This document shows, piece by piece, positions 17,839-27,763 of a stretch of DNA of 64,000 nt; position 1 is the stretch's first letter, and each line of letters opens with the position of its first letter. The DNA is taken from assembly GCF_015477355.1 (NCBI RefSeq), contig NZ_JADLRJ010000012.1, positions 62,001 through 126,000 on the forward strand. The letters are read 5' to 3'. This stretch comes from Nocardia blacklockiae (lineage in GTDB: Bacteria > Actinomycetota > Actinomycetes > Mycobacteriales > Mycobacteriaceae). The notes beneath the pieces were generated by a model. It searched no databases. It was not told the DNA's origin and was given only the letters and a program-made list of their open reading frames with translations. The position numbers were made by a program, and so were the translations under genes.

Positions 17839-20454
17839 ATGGCTCGGAACTGGCCGATGATCGAACGCGGAAACGAACTCGAGTCGATCCGCGCGGCTCT
17901 CACCGGTACCGAATTCGTCGGCGCGGTGCTGACCGGTGACGCGGGTGTCGGGAAGACGACACTGGCGCGGCAGGCGACGGCCGCCGTCGGGGGGAACATC
18001 AGGTGGGTGGCGGGGACCGAATCGGCCCGCAGCATCCCGCTCGGCGTCTTCGCCCACATGGTCGGCGTCTACACCGCGCACGACCCGGTGACGTTCATGG
18101 CCGCGGCGCGCGAGGCGCTGCTGGCCGACGGGCACACCATCATCGGCGTCGACGACGCCCACCTGCTCGATCAGCTGTCGGCGACGCTGCTGCTGCAGCT
18201 GGCCATCGACAAGGCGGCGCACATCGTGTGCACCGTCCGCAGCGGCGTGCAGGTGCCGGACGCGGTGACCTCGCTGTGGAAGGACGGTCACCTGCTGCGA
18301 ATCGACCTGTCCCCCTTCACCGAACGCCAGAGCGTCGAGCTGGTCGAGAACATGCTCGGTGGACAGCTGGAGGGCTTCACCGCCAACCTGATGTGGGAGT
18401 CGTCGGGCGGAAACGCGCTGTTCCTAAGGCATTTGGTGGAGGGCGCGCTGGAGGCCGGCACGCTGCGTCAGGTCAACGGCGTGTGGCAGCTGCGCGGGCG
18501 GGCCGCGGTCACCTCGGAATTGGCCGCGCTGCTGGAGGATCGGGTCGAGCAGCTGCCCGAGGACGTGCTGCGGGTGCTGGAGCTGCTCACCTTCTGCGAG
18601 CCGATCGATCTGGACGTGCTGGCCGAGCTGTCGGGCGAGGAAGCGGTCGAGGCGGCCGAATCCCGCGGCGTCATAAGGATTGTCGAGAACAGTCACCAGC
18701 TGCTCGTGCGCTACAACCACCCGCTGTTCGGCGAGGTGATCCGGCGGCGGCTGGGCATCGCGTCGGCGCGGCGGCTGCGCGGCCGGCTGTACTCGTCGCT
18801 GCGGGAGCGGCCGATCAAGTCCGCCTCCGATCGGATCCGGCTCGCCGAATTGGCTTTGGACAGCGACAAATCCGCCGATCTCGAGCTGTTCGAGGCGGCC
18901 GCCGCGGATGCGATCGGACTGGCCAACATCCCGCTCGGCGAGCGGTTCGCGCGGGCGGCCGTGGAGCGGCGCGGCGGTGTCGAGTCGGCCGATCTGCTGG
19001 CGCGCGCCCTGCTGTATCAGGGGCATCGCATCGAGGCCGAACGGACGCTGGCCAGTTTCGATCCCGATCAGCTCAACGAGTTGCAGCTGGTGCGCTGGGG
19101 CAGCACGCGGGTATCCAACCTGCTGTGGTCGATGGGCGACGCCGACCGCGCCGACGAGGTGCTGGCCCTGGTGCGCGGCAAGGTCGCGCATCCGAAGCTG
19201 GCGCTGACGCTGCGCGGGCTGTCCTCGGCGTGCGCGGTCAACGAAAACCGTTTGGAGGACGCGTTCGTCGACGCCGACACCGTCATGTCGGATCCCGAAT
19301 CGCCGCCGTGGGCGGTGTGGTGGGCGTCGTTCGGCGGCGGCCTGGCGCTGGCGCTGATGGGGCGCGGCGAGGCGGCACGGAAGTACGCGGCCCGCGGGCA
19401 CGAGGTCGAATCGCACATCGACGGGCTGAACCGTTTCATGTCCACCCACGCCGAGGTGCTGGCGCTCACGTTCACCGGCGACCTGGAGGCCGCACGCCGT
19501 TGTGCCTCAGCGCATTTCGGCTATTCGGCGCCCGGGCAGTATCTGGCGTGGGGGCTGTCGAAGATCCTGCAGGGCACGGTCGACGTCGCTCAGGGCCGGT
19601 TTCCGGATGGGGTCGAGAATCTGGAGCAGGCGCTGGCCGCGCTCACGGCCGAGGGCGCGGCGGCGTGGATGTTCCCGGCGAGAGTCCGCCTGGCCGAAGC
19701 CTATTCGGCGCTGGGCCGGGCCGCCGAGGCCAAGGAGGTCATCACCGAAGCCGATCGGCGCGGCGGCCGGCACTCCGCGGTGTACGAACCGCAGCTCGAC
19801 ATCGCGCGGGCCTGGCAGGCCGCCGCCGAGGGCACCGTCACCCCGGCCGTGCGGCTGGCCCTCGCGGCCGCCGACGCCGCCGCCCGCTCCAACCAGCACG
19901 CCATCGAGGCCATGGCGCTGCACACGGCGGCCCGGTTCGGCGACCACACGGTGGCCGGCCGCCTGGCCGACATCGCGGCCCGCATCGACGGCCGCCTGGT
20001 GCAGGCGCAGGCCCGGCACGCGGTCGCGGTCGCCTCCAACGACGGTCCCGGATTGGACGCCGCCGCAGCGGAATTCGAGCAGATCGGGGCGTTGCTGTCC
20101 GCCGCGGACGCGGCCGCGCAGGCCGCCTCGGCGCACGAGCGCTCCGGCGACCGCCGCCGCCTCCTGGAATCCGCGGCCACCGCGAACCGCCTGGCCGCGG
20201 CGTGCGGCGGCGCGGGCACCCCCGCCCTGCGCCAGTCCGCCCAGCCCCTCCCCCTCACCGCCCGCGAACGCGAGATCGCCAACCTTGTCGCGGCGGGCCT
20301 GACCAACCGCCAGATCGCCGACCGCCTCACCGTCTCCGTCCGCACCGTCGAAGGCCACCTCTACCGAGCCTGCATCAAACTCGACGTCACCGACCGCGAG
20401 GCCCTCGCCGACCTCATGCGCGGCGAACCCCCAACCGGCAAGCAACGCAACTGA
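17839..20454 (+). CDS. Large ATP-binding LuxR-family regulator (LAL type)
   Basis: The 871-residue protein starts with an AAA/STAND ATPase: Walker A GDAGVGKTTLARQ (about residues 34-46) and Walker B TIIGVDDAHLL (about 98-108). Some 500 residues of helical repeats follow, and it ends with a LuxR helix-turn-helix (PLTAREREIANLVAAGLTNRQIADRLTVSVRTVEGHLYRACIKL). Such LAL regulators respond to unidentified ligands and activate nearby or distant genes by ATP-dependent assembly. TAAAGT at 17826-17831 is seven bases before ATG 17839, suggesting a leaderless transcript, though no good -35 is seen. A minisatellite follows directly, so its target is not evident from context. Confidence 0.9.
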   Translation: MARNWPMIERGNELESIRAALTGTEFVGAVLTGDAGVGKTTLARQATAAVGGNIRWVAGTESARSIPLGVFAHMVGVYTAHDPVTFMAAAREALLADGHTIIGVDDAHLLDQLSATLLLQLAIDKAAHIVCTVRSGVQVPDAVTSLWKDGHLLRIDLSPFTERQSVELVENMLGGQLEGFTANLMWESSGGNALFLRHLVEGALEAGTLRQVNGVWQLRGRAAVTSELAALLEDRVEQLPEDVLRVLELLTFCEPIDLDVLAELSGEEAVEAAESRGVIRIVENSHQLLVRYNHPLFGEVIRRRLGIASARRLRGRLYSSLRERPIKSASDRIRLAELALDSDKSADLELFEAAAADAIGLANIPLGERFARAAVERRGGVESADLLARALLYQGHRIEAERTLASFDPDQLNELQLVRWGSTRVSNLLWSMGDADRADEVLALVRGKVAHPKLALTLRGLSSACAVNENRLEDAFVDADTVMSDPESPPWAVWWASFGGGLALALMGRGEAARKYAARGHEVESHIDGLNRFMSTHAEVLALTFTGDLEAARRCASAHFGYSAPGQYLAWGLSKILQGTVDVAQGRFPDGVENLEQALAALTAEGAAAWMFPARVRLAEAYSALGRAAEAKEVITEADRRGGRHSAVYEPQLDIARAWQAAAEGTVTPAVRLALAAADAAARSNQHAIEAMALHTAARFGDHTVAGRLADIAARIDGRLVQAQARHAVAVASNDGPGLDAAAAEFEQIGALLSAADAAAQAASAHERSGDRRRLLESAATANRLAAACGGAGTPALRQSAQPLPLTAREREIANLVAAGLTNRQIADRLTVSVRTVEGHLYRACIKLDVTDREALADLMRGEPPTGKQRN

Positions 20455-20472
20455 TCCCGCGCGCATGAGCAG

Positions 20473-20907
20473 GTCGTGCTGCTTGGCGCGCCAGCCGACG
20501 AGCTGCCGGTCAGCCTGGAGGGTCGTGGTGCGCGATGCGTCGGCCGAGGAGCTGCCGGTCGGCCTCGAGGGTCGTGGTGCGCGACGCGCCGCTCGACGAG
20601 CTACTGGTCGGCCTGGAGATCGTGGTGCGCGACGCGCCGGTCGACGAGCTGCCGGTCAGCCTCGAGGGTCGTGGTGCTCGGCGCGCCGGCCAGCGAGCTG
20701 CCGGTCGGCCTGCAGATCGTGGTGCGCGACGCGCCGCTCGACGAGCTGCCGGTCGGCCTGCAGATCGTGGTGCGCGACGCGCCGCTCGACGAGCTGCCGG
20801 TCGGCCTGCAGATCGTGGTGCGCGACGCGCCGCTCGACGAGCTGCCGGTCGGCCTAGAGGTCGTGGTGCGCGACGCGCCGCTCGGCGAGCTGCCGGTCGG
20901 CCTGGGG
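20473..20907 (+). repeat. Minisatellite: nine 48-bp units with three 1-bp insertions
   Basis: Nine consecutive units have boundaries at 20473, 20522, 20571, 20619, 20668, 20716, 20764, 20812 and 20860, and a partial tenth begins at 20908. Units 6 and 7 are identical and unit 8 nearly so; outer units diverge. Extra G bases at 20521, 20570 and 20667 shift the frame three times, so the frame is restored from unit 5 on. In that frame each unit reads about VVRDAPLDELPVGLQI with all third bases G or C. No convincing start or conserved domain was found, so I treat it as a repeat, not a gene. It fills most of the 650-base gap after the LuxR gene. Confidence 0.9.
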
Positions 20908-21104
20908 GTCGTGGTGTGCGGCGGGCTGTCCTCGGCGAGATACGCCGTGGGGGACATGGATCCGGGATTTGGGATTGTGAGTGGTCCGTAATCGGAGGTT
21001 TGGCGCGGCGGGACGGTGGGAATAGTGGCGTGCGGCCGCTACGATCTGGGCTGGCGGCAGTGGCCGCCGGTAGGCGAGCGGATCGGTAAGGATGGTGCTT
21101 CGAC

Positions 21105-21512
21105 GTGGTGCGTCGTAACCGGAACGTGCAGGCGGTAATTCGAGTCGCGCTGGGCGCGGTGCCCGTCGCGATCGCGTTGATGTGCGGGGGCGTGGCCGTA
21201 GCGGTGGCCGGTCCCGTGCAGCCGGGCGTGACCGCCCCGAAGGACCCCGCCGAACAGGACCAGCCCGCCGACTTCCGTTCCGCCGCACCCCAGAACACCG
21301 CCCCGGCCCCGCAGTCCGCTCCCCGCCCGGAGAAGAAGCCGGACAAGCCCGAACCCCCGGAGGCCCCGGCCCCTCGCACCGTCCGCATCGGCGAATTCAG
21401 CGCCCCGGTCCCCGAGGCCGTCCCCAACGAACTCGTGGACGGCGTGAACCGCACCACCGAGGGCCTCCAGAACGCCCTCACCCCCGGCGCTCCCCAACAA
21501 CCCGCCAAGTAG
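21105..21512 (+). CDS. Secreted Pro-rich protein of unknown function
   Basis: The 135-residue product opens with VRRNRNVQAVIRVALGAV, a basic n-region and hydrophobic core through about residue 35 (ALMCGGVAVAVAGPV), which reads as a signal peptide or membrane anchor. A proline- and alanine-rich stretch follows (about residues 45-90, with a charged PEKKPDKPEPPE run) and then a short conserved-looking tail, VRIGEFSAPVPEAVPNELVDGVNRTTEGLQNAL. It is probably exported to the cell envelope. I do not recognise a family. The two adjacent GTG codons at 21105 and 21108 leave the start uncertain by one residue. Codon usage is typical of the window. Confidence 0.65.
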   Translation: MVRRNRNVQAVIRVALGAVPVAIALMCGGVAVAVAGPVQPGVTAPKDPAEQDQPADFRSAAPQNTAPAPQSAPRPEKKPDKPEPPEAPAPRTVRIGEFSAPVPEAVPNELVDGVNRTTEGLQNALTPGAPQQPAK

Positions 21513-21695
21513 CTCCCCGGCGTCTCCTAGGGCACAACCGATTCGGCCAGCGAGGCAACGCGGTCGACCTCAGTGACGACCTGCGCTCCCCGCCTTCACC
21601 TGACCGGCAGAATCCGTGCCGGGCTCGGTGCGCTGAGGCGACACCGCGCGAGGCGTCGTAGCCGCCCGGCCCGGTGCCCGCTGCTGGGCGGGGCC

Positions 21696-21836
21696 GCTTG
21701 GGCCGGGGCCGCTTGGGCGGGGGCGCTTGAGCAGGGGCGCTTGGGCGGGGGTGCTTGAGCAGGGGCGCTTGGGCCGGGGCCGCTTGGGCGGGGGTGCTTG
21801 GGCGAGGGTGCTTGGGCGGGGCGCTTGGGCGGGAGA
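21696..21836. repeat. G-rich 14-bp tandem array (ten units)
   Basis: Ten 13-15 base units of the form GCTTGGGCGGGGGC run head to tail between the secreted-protein gene and ogt, which converge here. The plus strand has many runs of three to five G, so G-quadruplex formation is possible. Nothing else is seen in this 344-base gap. Confidence 0.85.
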
Positions 21837-21856
21837 TTGTCGGCAACGTGGGGGCG

Positions 21857-22408
21857 TCAGAAGAGGGTGGGTTCGCCGAAGCCGGGGGTGCGTTCGATTT
21901 CGAGTAGGCGCTGTTTGGTGGTGAGGCCGCCGGGGGCGGAGAAGCCGTGTAAGGCGTTGTCGGCGGCCAGGACTCGGTGGCAGGGGACGATCAGGGGGAT
22001 GGGGTTGCGGCCGAGGGCCTGGCCTACGGCTTGGGCGGCGCCGGGGGCGCCGATGCGTTCGGCGACCTGGCCGTAGGTGAGGGTGTGGCCGGGGTCGATG
22101 GCGCGGGTGACGGCGTAGACGGCGCGGTGGAATTCGGGGCTTTCGTTCTGGTCCAAGGGAATCCAGCGCAGGGCGTCGAGTTCGCCGCGCAGGTGGGCGC
22201 GGACGCCGGTGACCGCCTCGGCGATCGGCCCGGCGGGTTCGGCTTCGCGCACCCGGGAGCCGCGGCCGAACAGCTTGGACCGGGTGGCCGCGTCGGTGGC
22301 CTCGGGGAGCAGGAACCGCACGACGCCGGTGTCGTTCCACACGAGCGCGCAGGCACCGATCACGGTATCGAAGAGCGCCCCCGACATGGGCCGGTCCGAT
22401 TCGAGCAT
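21857..22408 (-). CDS. ogt: Methylated-DNA--protein-cysteine methyltransferase
   Basis: This suicide repair protein moves alkyl groups from O6-alkylguanine to its own cysteine. The 183-residue protein has an N-terminal ribonuclease-like domain and a C-terminal domain with LTYGQVAERIGAPGAAQAVGQALGRNPIPLIVPCHRV, including the active-site PCHRV and the Arg finger region. The C-terminus keeps FSAPGGLTTKQRLLEIE. The start is ambiguous: ATG 22408 is used here, and GTG 22423 or ATG 22387 are possible. It lacks an Ada-type regulatory domain. It ends 20 bases from the G-rich repeat array. Confidence 0.93.
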   Translation of the reverse strand: MLESDRPMSGALFDTVIGACALVWNDTGVVRFLLPEATDAATRSKLFGRGSRVREAEPAGPIAEAVTGVRAHLRGELDALRWIPLDQNESPEFHRAVYAVTRAIDPGHTLTYGQVAERIGAPGAAQAVGQALGRNPIPLIVPCHRVLAADNALHGFSAPGGLTTKQRLLEIERTPGFGEPTLF

Positions 22409-22542
22409 GCCCTCAGTCTGCACCGCCCCACCGACAGTTCCGCCGCTACCCGAGTTCCGCTGCTACCCGTGAGCGGCGGCGCGAAGGCGGGATCCTGCTC
22501 GCAGCGCCGCGCACAGATTACGCATCCAGAAGGTCCAGAACT

Positions 22543-22830
22543 TCAGAACTGGACTGCTCTCGGACGCACCCCGCGAACCGAGCGGCATATCGGCTCGGAC
22601 GCTTCCGACCGGCCGTTTTCCCTCTCGCACTCGCGATGCGCCCGGATGACGGCCAGCTCGTCATGCTGACGGCGGTCGTCGGTGTAGGCCAGGGACCAGT
22701 CGGACATCGGCGAGTGCGGCCGATAGCGCTCGAAGAGTTCGGCGGCACGCAGGTCGCGGTGCGGAGCGTAGCGGTACACGAGCGTCGCGAAGAGCACGAC
22801 GACTGCCAGCGAGGCGAGGAAGGAGACCAT
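22543..22830 (-). CDS. Small single-pass membrane protein, possible paralogue A
   Basis: The 95-residue product starts with a membrane helix (VSFLASLAVVVLFATLVYRYAP) followed by a charged soluble tail. The layout 'hydrophobic helix - YAP - aromatic/charged - DW.x.Y' recurs in the next gene upstream (22861-23136), so the two look like diverged tandem copies. No known domain is recognised. ATG 22830 begins exactly at the hydrophobic segment. The gap between the two genes is 30 bases, consistent with one transcript. Confidence 0.55.
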   Translation of the reverse strand: MVSFLASLAVVVLFATLVYRYAPHRDLRAAELFERYRPHSPMSDWSLAYTDDRRQHDELAVIRAHRECERENGRSEASEPICRSVRGVRPRAVQF

Positions 22831-22860
22831 GAACTCAGCGTGCGACCAACTGGACCCGGA

Positions 22861-23136
22861 TTAAATATCCACTGGCCCGATACTGGCTTGAAATCCGCGC
22901 ACCCGCAGCCCACGCCGAGGGTCCACCGCGGCACGGCGCGCCGAGGGCAGGCCACTGTCACGCACTGGACCTTCCCTCTGCGGCCCGCCGTACGACTCGT
23001 CCCAATCGGTGAGCGTATGCCGGACCCGCAACGCCGCGCGCCGGAAAGTGCCCCACTCACCAGGCAGCGGCGCGTAATCGCGCACCGCCGCGGTGAACAC
23101 CACGACGAACGTACCGAGCAGGAGCAGACCCATCAT
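22861..23136 (-). CDS. Small single-pass membrane protein, possible paralogue B
   Basis: The 91-residue product begins with MMGLLLLGTFVVVFTAAVRDYAPLP, an N-terminal membrane helix, then a basic tail including LTDWDESYGGP. It shares the YAP and DW motifs and layout with the downstream gene. Tandem ATG codons at 23136 and 23133 are preceded by GGAGG. It is divergent from the MocR-type regulator, whose -35 box starts 26 bases away at 23162, so the two may share a control region. Function unknown. Confidence 0.55.
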   Translation of the reverse strand: MMGLLLLGTFVVVFTAAVRDYAPLPGEWGTFRRAALRVRHTLTDWDESYGGPQREGPVRDSGLPSARRAAVDPRRGLRVRGFQASIGPVDI

Positions 23137-23161
23137 GCCTCCACCCTCCCTCGCGCTGGAC

Positions 23162-23190
23162 TTGAAATACATAGCCACCGACGTGATACT
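23162..23190 (+). promoter_or_regulatory. Sigma-70-type promoter for a leaderless MocR transcript
   Basis: TTGAAA (23162-23167) and GATACT (23185-23190) are separated by 17 bases. Seven bases follow before ATG 23198, so the expected transcript start is at the start codon itself. Confidence 0.75.
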
Positions 23191-23197
23191 GGCCTGC

Positions 23198-24727
23198 ATG
23201 GCAGTACGTGTGATCAGCGCGGCCACCCTGACCCGGGACCTGGGCCGGTGGCGGCAGGACGACTCCGGCGCGCGCCCGGCGGACCCGGAGACGGACGCCG
23301 GGACCTCCGCCGCCCGGCGCACCTCGCGTCCCGCGTATCTCGCACTGGCGGAAAGCATTCGGCTGCTGATCCACGACGGCCGCGCGCCCCTCGGCGTCGC
23401 GCTGCCCAGCGAGCGCGACCTGGCGACCACCCTCGGCGTCAGCCGCACCACCGTCACCTCCGCGTACGCGCTGCTGCGCGAGAACGGCTACCTGATCAGC
23501 CGGCAGGGTTCGCGCAGCACCGTCGCCCTGCCCGCCGGCATCAAGCACGACGGCACCAAACCGGCGCGCAGCATCCTCGCGATGATGTCGCCGGGCGAAC
23601 TGCCGACCATCGACCTGACCTACGCCGCGATGTCCGCTCCCCCGGAGATGAGCGAGGCGTATTCGACCGCGCTGCAAGGCCTTCCGATCTACCTCGGCAC
23701 CCACGGCATGGACCCGGTGGGCGTGCTGCCGCTGCGCGAGGCGATCGCCCGGCGCTACACCGAGCGCGGCCTGCCCACCGAGCCCGAGCAGATCCTGGTC
23801 ACCCTCGGCGCCCAGCACGGCCTGCGCCTGCTGCTGAACGTCCTCACCGCACCCGCCGAGCGCGTGCTCATCGACCACCCCACCTACCCCAACGCGATCG
23901 AGGCGATCCGCGACGTCGGCGCCCGCCCGGTGCCCGTGCCGCTGCGCCCGGAACGGCCCGGCGCGGCCTGGGATCTCGACGGAATCCGCAGTGCCGCAAG
24001 GCAGACCGCGGCCAGCACCGCCTACCTCGTGCCCGACTTCAACAACCCCACCGGCCTGCTGATGAATGCCGACAGCCGGGCCGAGCTGGCCGCCATCGCC
24101 CGCGAGACCCGGATGACGGTGATCGTCGACGAGTCGATGGTGGACCAGCAGCTGGAGGGCGAGAACCCGCCGCCGGTAGCGGCTTTCGCGCGCGGGCCGG
24201 AGATCGTCACGATCGGCTCGGCGTCGAAGTCGTTCTGGGGCGGCCTGCGCGTGGGCTGGGTGCGCGCCAACCAGTCGCTGATCACCAAGCTGCTCGGCAC
24301 CCGCTCGACCGTCGACCTGGGCACCCCGGTGATGGACCAGCTGGCCACCGTGTACCTGCTCGAACATGCCGAGACCATCCTCGCCCGCCGCCGCGACCAG
24401 CTGCGCAGCCGCCGCGCGACGCTGCTGGACGCCCTGGCCGAGGAGCTGCCGGACTGGCGCGCGGTGCCCGGTGTCGGCGGCATGTCGCTGTGGGTGCAGC
24501 TGCCCGCACCGGTCTCGACCGCGCTCGCCGCCACCGCGCCCAATCACGGCGTATTGCTCGCCGCCGGACCACGTTTCGGCGTGCAGGGCGCGTTCGAGCG
24601 GTTCCTCCGCCTGCCCTTCACGCAGGAGGAGTCGGAGCTGCGGCTGGGCGTCAAGGCCGTCGCCGCCGCCTACGCGGCCCTCACGCCGCACGCGGCCGAT
24701 CCGCTCGCGCCGCTCACCTGCTACTAG
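23198..24727 (+). CDS. MocR/GntR-family regulator with aminotransferase-like domain
   Basis: The 509-residue protein fuses an N-terminal GntR winged helix (AYLALAESIRLLIHDGRAPLGVALPSERDLATTLGVSRTTVTSAYALLRENG) to a fold-type I aminotransferase domain. The PLP lysine is in GSASKSFWGGLRVGW (Lys344), and LVPDFNNPTGLLM and DESMVDQQL are further cofactor motifs. MocR proteins sense PLP or PLP-amine adducts and control B6, GABA or transport genes. The order resembles YczR-type members, but no YczE transporter is adjacent; the divergent neighbours are two small membrane proteins. ATG 23198 is fixed by the promoter at 23162-23190. The stop overlaps the convergent rhodanese stop within a CTAG. Confidence 0.92.
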   Translation: MAVRVISAATLTRDLGRWRQDDSGARPADPETDAGTSAARRTSRPAYLALAESIRLLIHDGRAPLGVALPSERDLATTLGVSRTTVTSAYALLRENGYLISRQGSRSTVALPAGIKHDGTKPARSILAMMSPGELPTIDLTYAAMSAPPEMSEAYSTALQGLPIYLGTHGMDPVGVLPLREAIARRYTERGLPTEPEQILVTLGAQHGLRLLLNVLTAPAERVLIDHPTYPNAIEAIRDVGARPVPVPLRPERPGAAWDLDGIRSAARQTAASTAYLVPDFNNPTGLLMNADSRAELAAIARETRMTVIVDESMVDQQLEGENPPPVAAFARGPEIVTIGSASKSFWGGLRVGWVRANQSLITKLLGTRSTVDLGTPVMDQLATVYLLEHAETILARRRDQLRSRRATLLDALAEELPDWRAVPGVGGMSLWVQLPAPVSTALAATAPNHGVLLAAGPRFGVQGAFERFLRLPFTQEESELRLGVKAVAAAYAALTPHAADPLAPLTCY

Positions 24728-25071
24728 CGGCTCTCCAGCGCCCCGCCGGCGGCCCGCCACTCGATCAGTCCGCCGGACATGTTCTTGGCCTCGAAGCCGT
24801 AGTCGATGAGCAGGTTGGCGGCACCGTAGGACCGCAGGCCGCCGGTGCAGAAGGTGATCAGGAGCCGATCGTCCGGCAGCTCCGCGCAACCCTCGGCCAG
24901 CTGCTCCAGCGGCAGGTGGACCGCGCCGGGGATGTGGGTGCGATGCCACTCGAACTGCCGCCGCACGTCAACGATGAGCGCGCCGGCGCGGACGGCGTCG
25001 ATCGCCTCCGCGGCCGACACGGACGGTGCGCGATGCAGATAGTGCCGAATGCCCACGGGATCGGTCCTCAC
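24724..25071 (-). CDS. Single-domain rhodanese
   Basis: The 115-residue product has VSAAEAIDAVRAGALIVDVRRQFEWHRTHIPGAVHLPL and the active loop TFCTGGLRSYGAANLL with its Cys, followed by YGFEAKNMSGGLIEW. It should be a sulfurtransferase or persulfide carrier. The start is GTG 25071. A perfect 10-bp-arm palindrome at 25086-25106 lies 14 bases upstream, so expression is probably switched by a dimeric regulator; sulfur-responsive ArsR-type repressors often govern rhodaneses, but none is encoded nearby. The last codon and stop share CTAG with the convergent MocR gene. Confidence 0.85.
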   Translation of the reverse strand: MRTDPVGIRHYLHRAPSVSAAEAIDAVRAGALIVDVRRQFEWHRTHIPGAVHLPLEQLAEGCAELPDDRLLITFCTGGLRSYGAANLLIDYGFEAKNMSGGLIEWRAAGGALESR

Positions 25072-25085
25072 TTCGTCGGTCGATA

Positions 25086-25106
25086 ACCTTCAGCTTAGCT
25101 GAAGGT
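25086..25106 (-). promoter_or_regulatory. Perfect palindromic operator upstream of the rhodanese
   Basis: ACCTTCAGCT-T-AGCTGAAGGT has 10-bp arms without mismatch. It sits 14 bases before the rhodanese start codon and 72 bases beyond the purA stop. The position fits a repressor site over the core promoter or transcript start; a short terminator for purA is less likely because purA transcribes toward it and no T run follows. Confidence 0.7.
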
Positions 25107-25178
25107 CATGCCGACGGCACCGCTCGCTCCTCCAAAAGAGCGGCGGCACCGGCGAAGTCGGCCCGGCCGCGGCGGGGG

Positions 25179-27103
<1,925 letters not shown>

Positions 27104-27763
27104 TTGAGTACCCATGTTCTCCGCTGCAACGGCGCCCCGATGCCGATCGCGCTCGCGTCGCTGCCGACGACGCAGACCGCGGCGATCCCGGACGGCTCCG
27201 AACTCGACGAGTTGCTGCCGGTGCTGGCGGCGGACAGCCTGCCCCGGCTGATCGTGCTCGGCGAGGACGCGGGTCTGGCGGCGGTGCTCACGCATCTGAT
27301 GCGCACCGAGCGGCTGGGGGTGGAGATCGGCTATGTGCCGGTGGACCGCACCTACGGTTCGCGCGCCTATCAGACCGGCACCGGTTCCGCGGCGGCCAAG
27401 CGTGCGCTGGAGGGCAAGCCGGCCGAGACGCCGCTGATCCGGGACGACACCGGCAAGGTGTTGATCGGCCGAGCCACGATCTGCGGGCCGCACAGTGGCA
27501 AACTGGAGGGTGAGGCCTACGTCGACGACGTCCGGCTGTTCACCGGAAAGGTTCGGGCACTGCATATTTCGCCGACTCTCGAGGCTCCGGGCGTGCGCGC
27601 CACGGCGGTGCGCGGCCTGCGCAAGCGGCGCTGGGTGGCCGGGCGCGCGGTCCAGCTGGGTTCGCCGGGCGCGGAGGTGACCCGCGACGGGATCAGCAGC
27701 GACCGGACGGTGCCGCGGTCGACGTTCTATCGCCACCACGTGCCCTGGCTGCTGGTCCGATGA
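27104..27763 (+). CDS. Conserved actinobacterial protein, Rv0358-like
   Basis: The 219-residue protein has no domain I can name. The start is probably TTG 27104, ten bases after GAGGAGGG; GTG 27095 is possible but too close to that site. The N-terminus reads STHVLRCNGAPMPIALASLPTTQ. The centre has a hydrophobic LIVLGEDAGLAAVLTHLMRTERLGVEIGYVPV that resembles the nucleotide-binding start of diacylglycerol kinase-like folds, a tentative remark. The stop overlaps the next gene's ATG by four bases, so it is coupled to the M50 protease, as Rv0358 is to Rv0359. A frame continuing upstream to 26678 crosses the palindrome and is not believed to be coding. Confidence 0.78.
   Translation: MSTHVLRCNGAPMPIALASLPTTQTAAIPDGSELDELLPVLAADSLPRLIVLGEDAGLAAVLTHLMRTERLGVEIGYVPVDRTYGSRAYQTGTGSAAAKRALEGKPAETPLIRDDTGKVLIGRATICGPHSGKLEGEAYVDDVRLFTGKVRALHISPTLEAPGVRATAVRGLRKRRWVAGRAVQLGSPGAEVTRDGISSDRTVPRSTFYRHHVPWLLVR

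Noticed and set aside
20473-20907. CRISPR array
   Set aside because: Units are contiguous 48-bp copies without unique spacers, and no cas genes are present.
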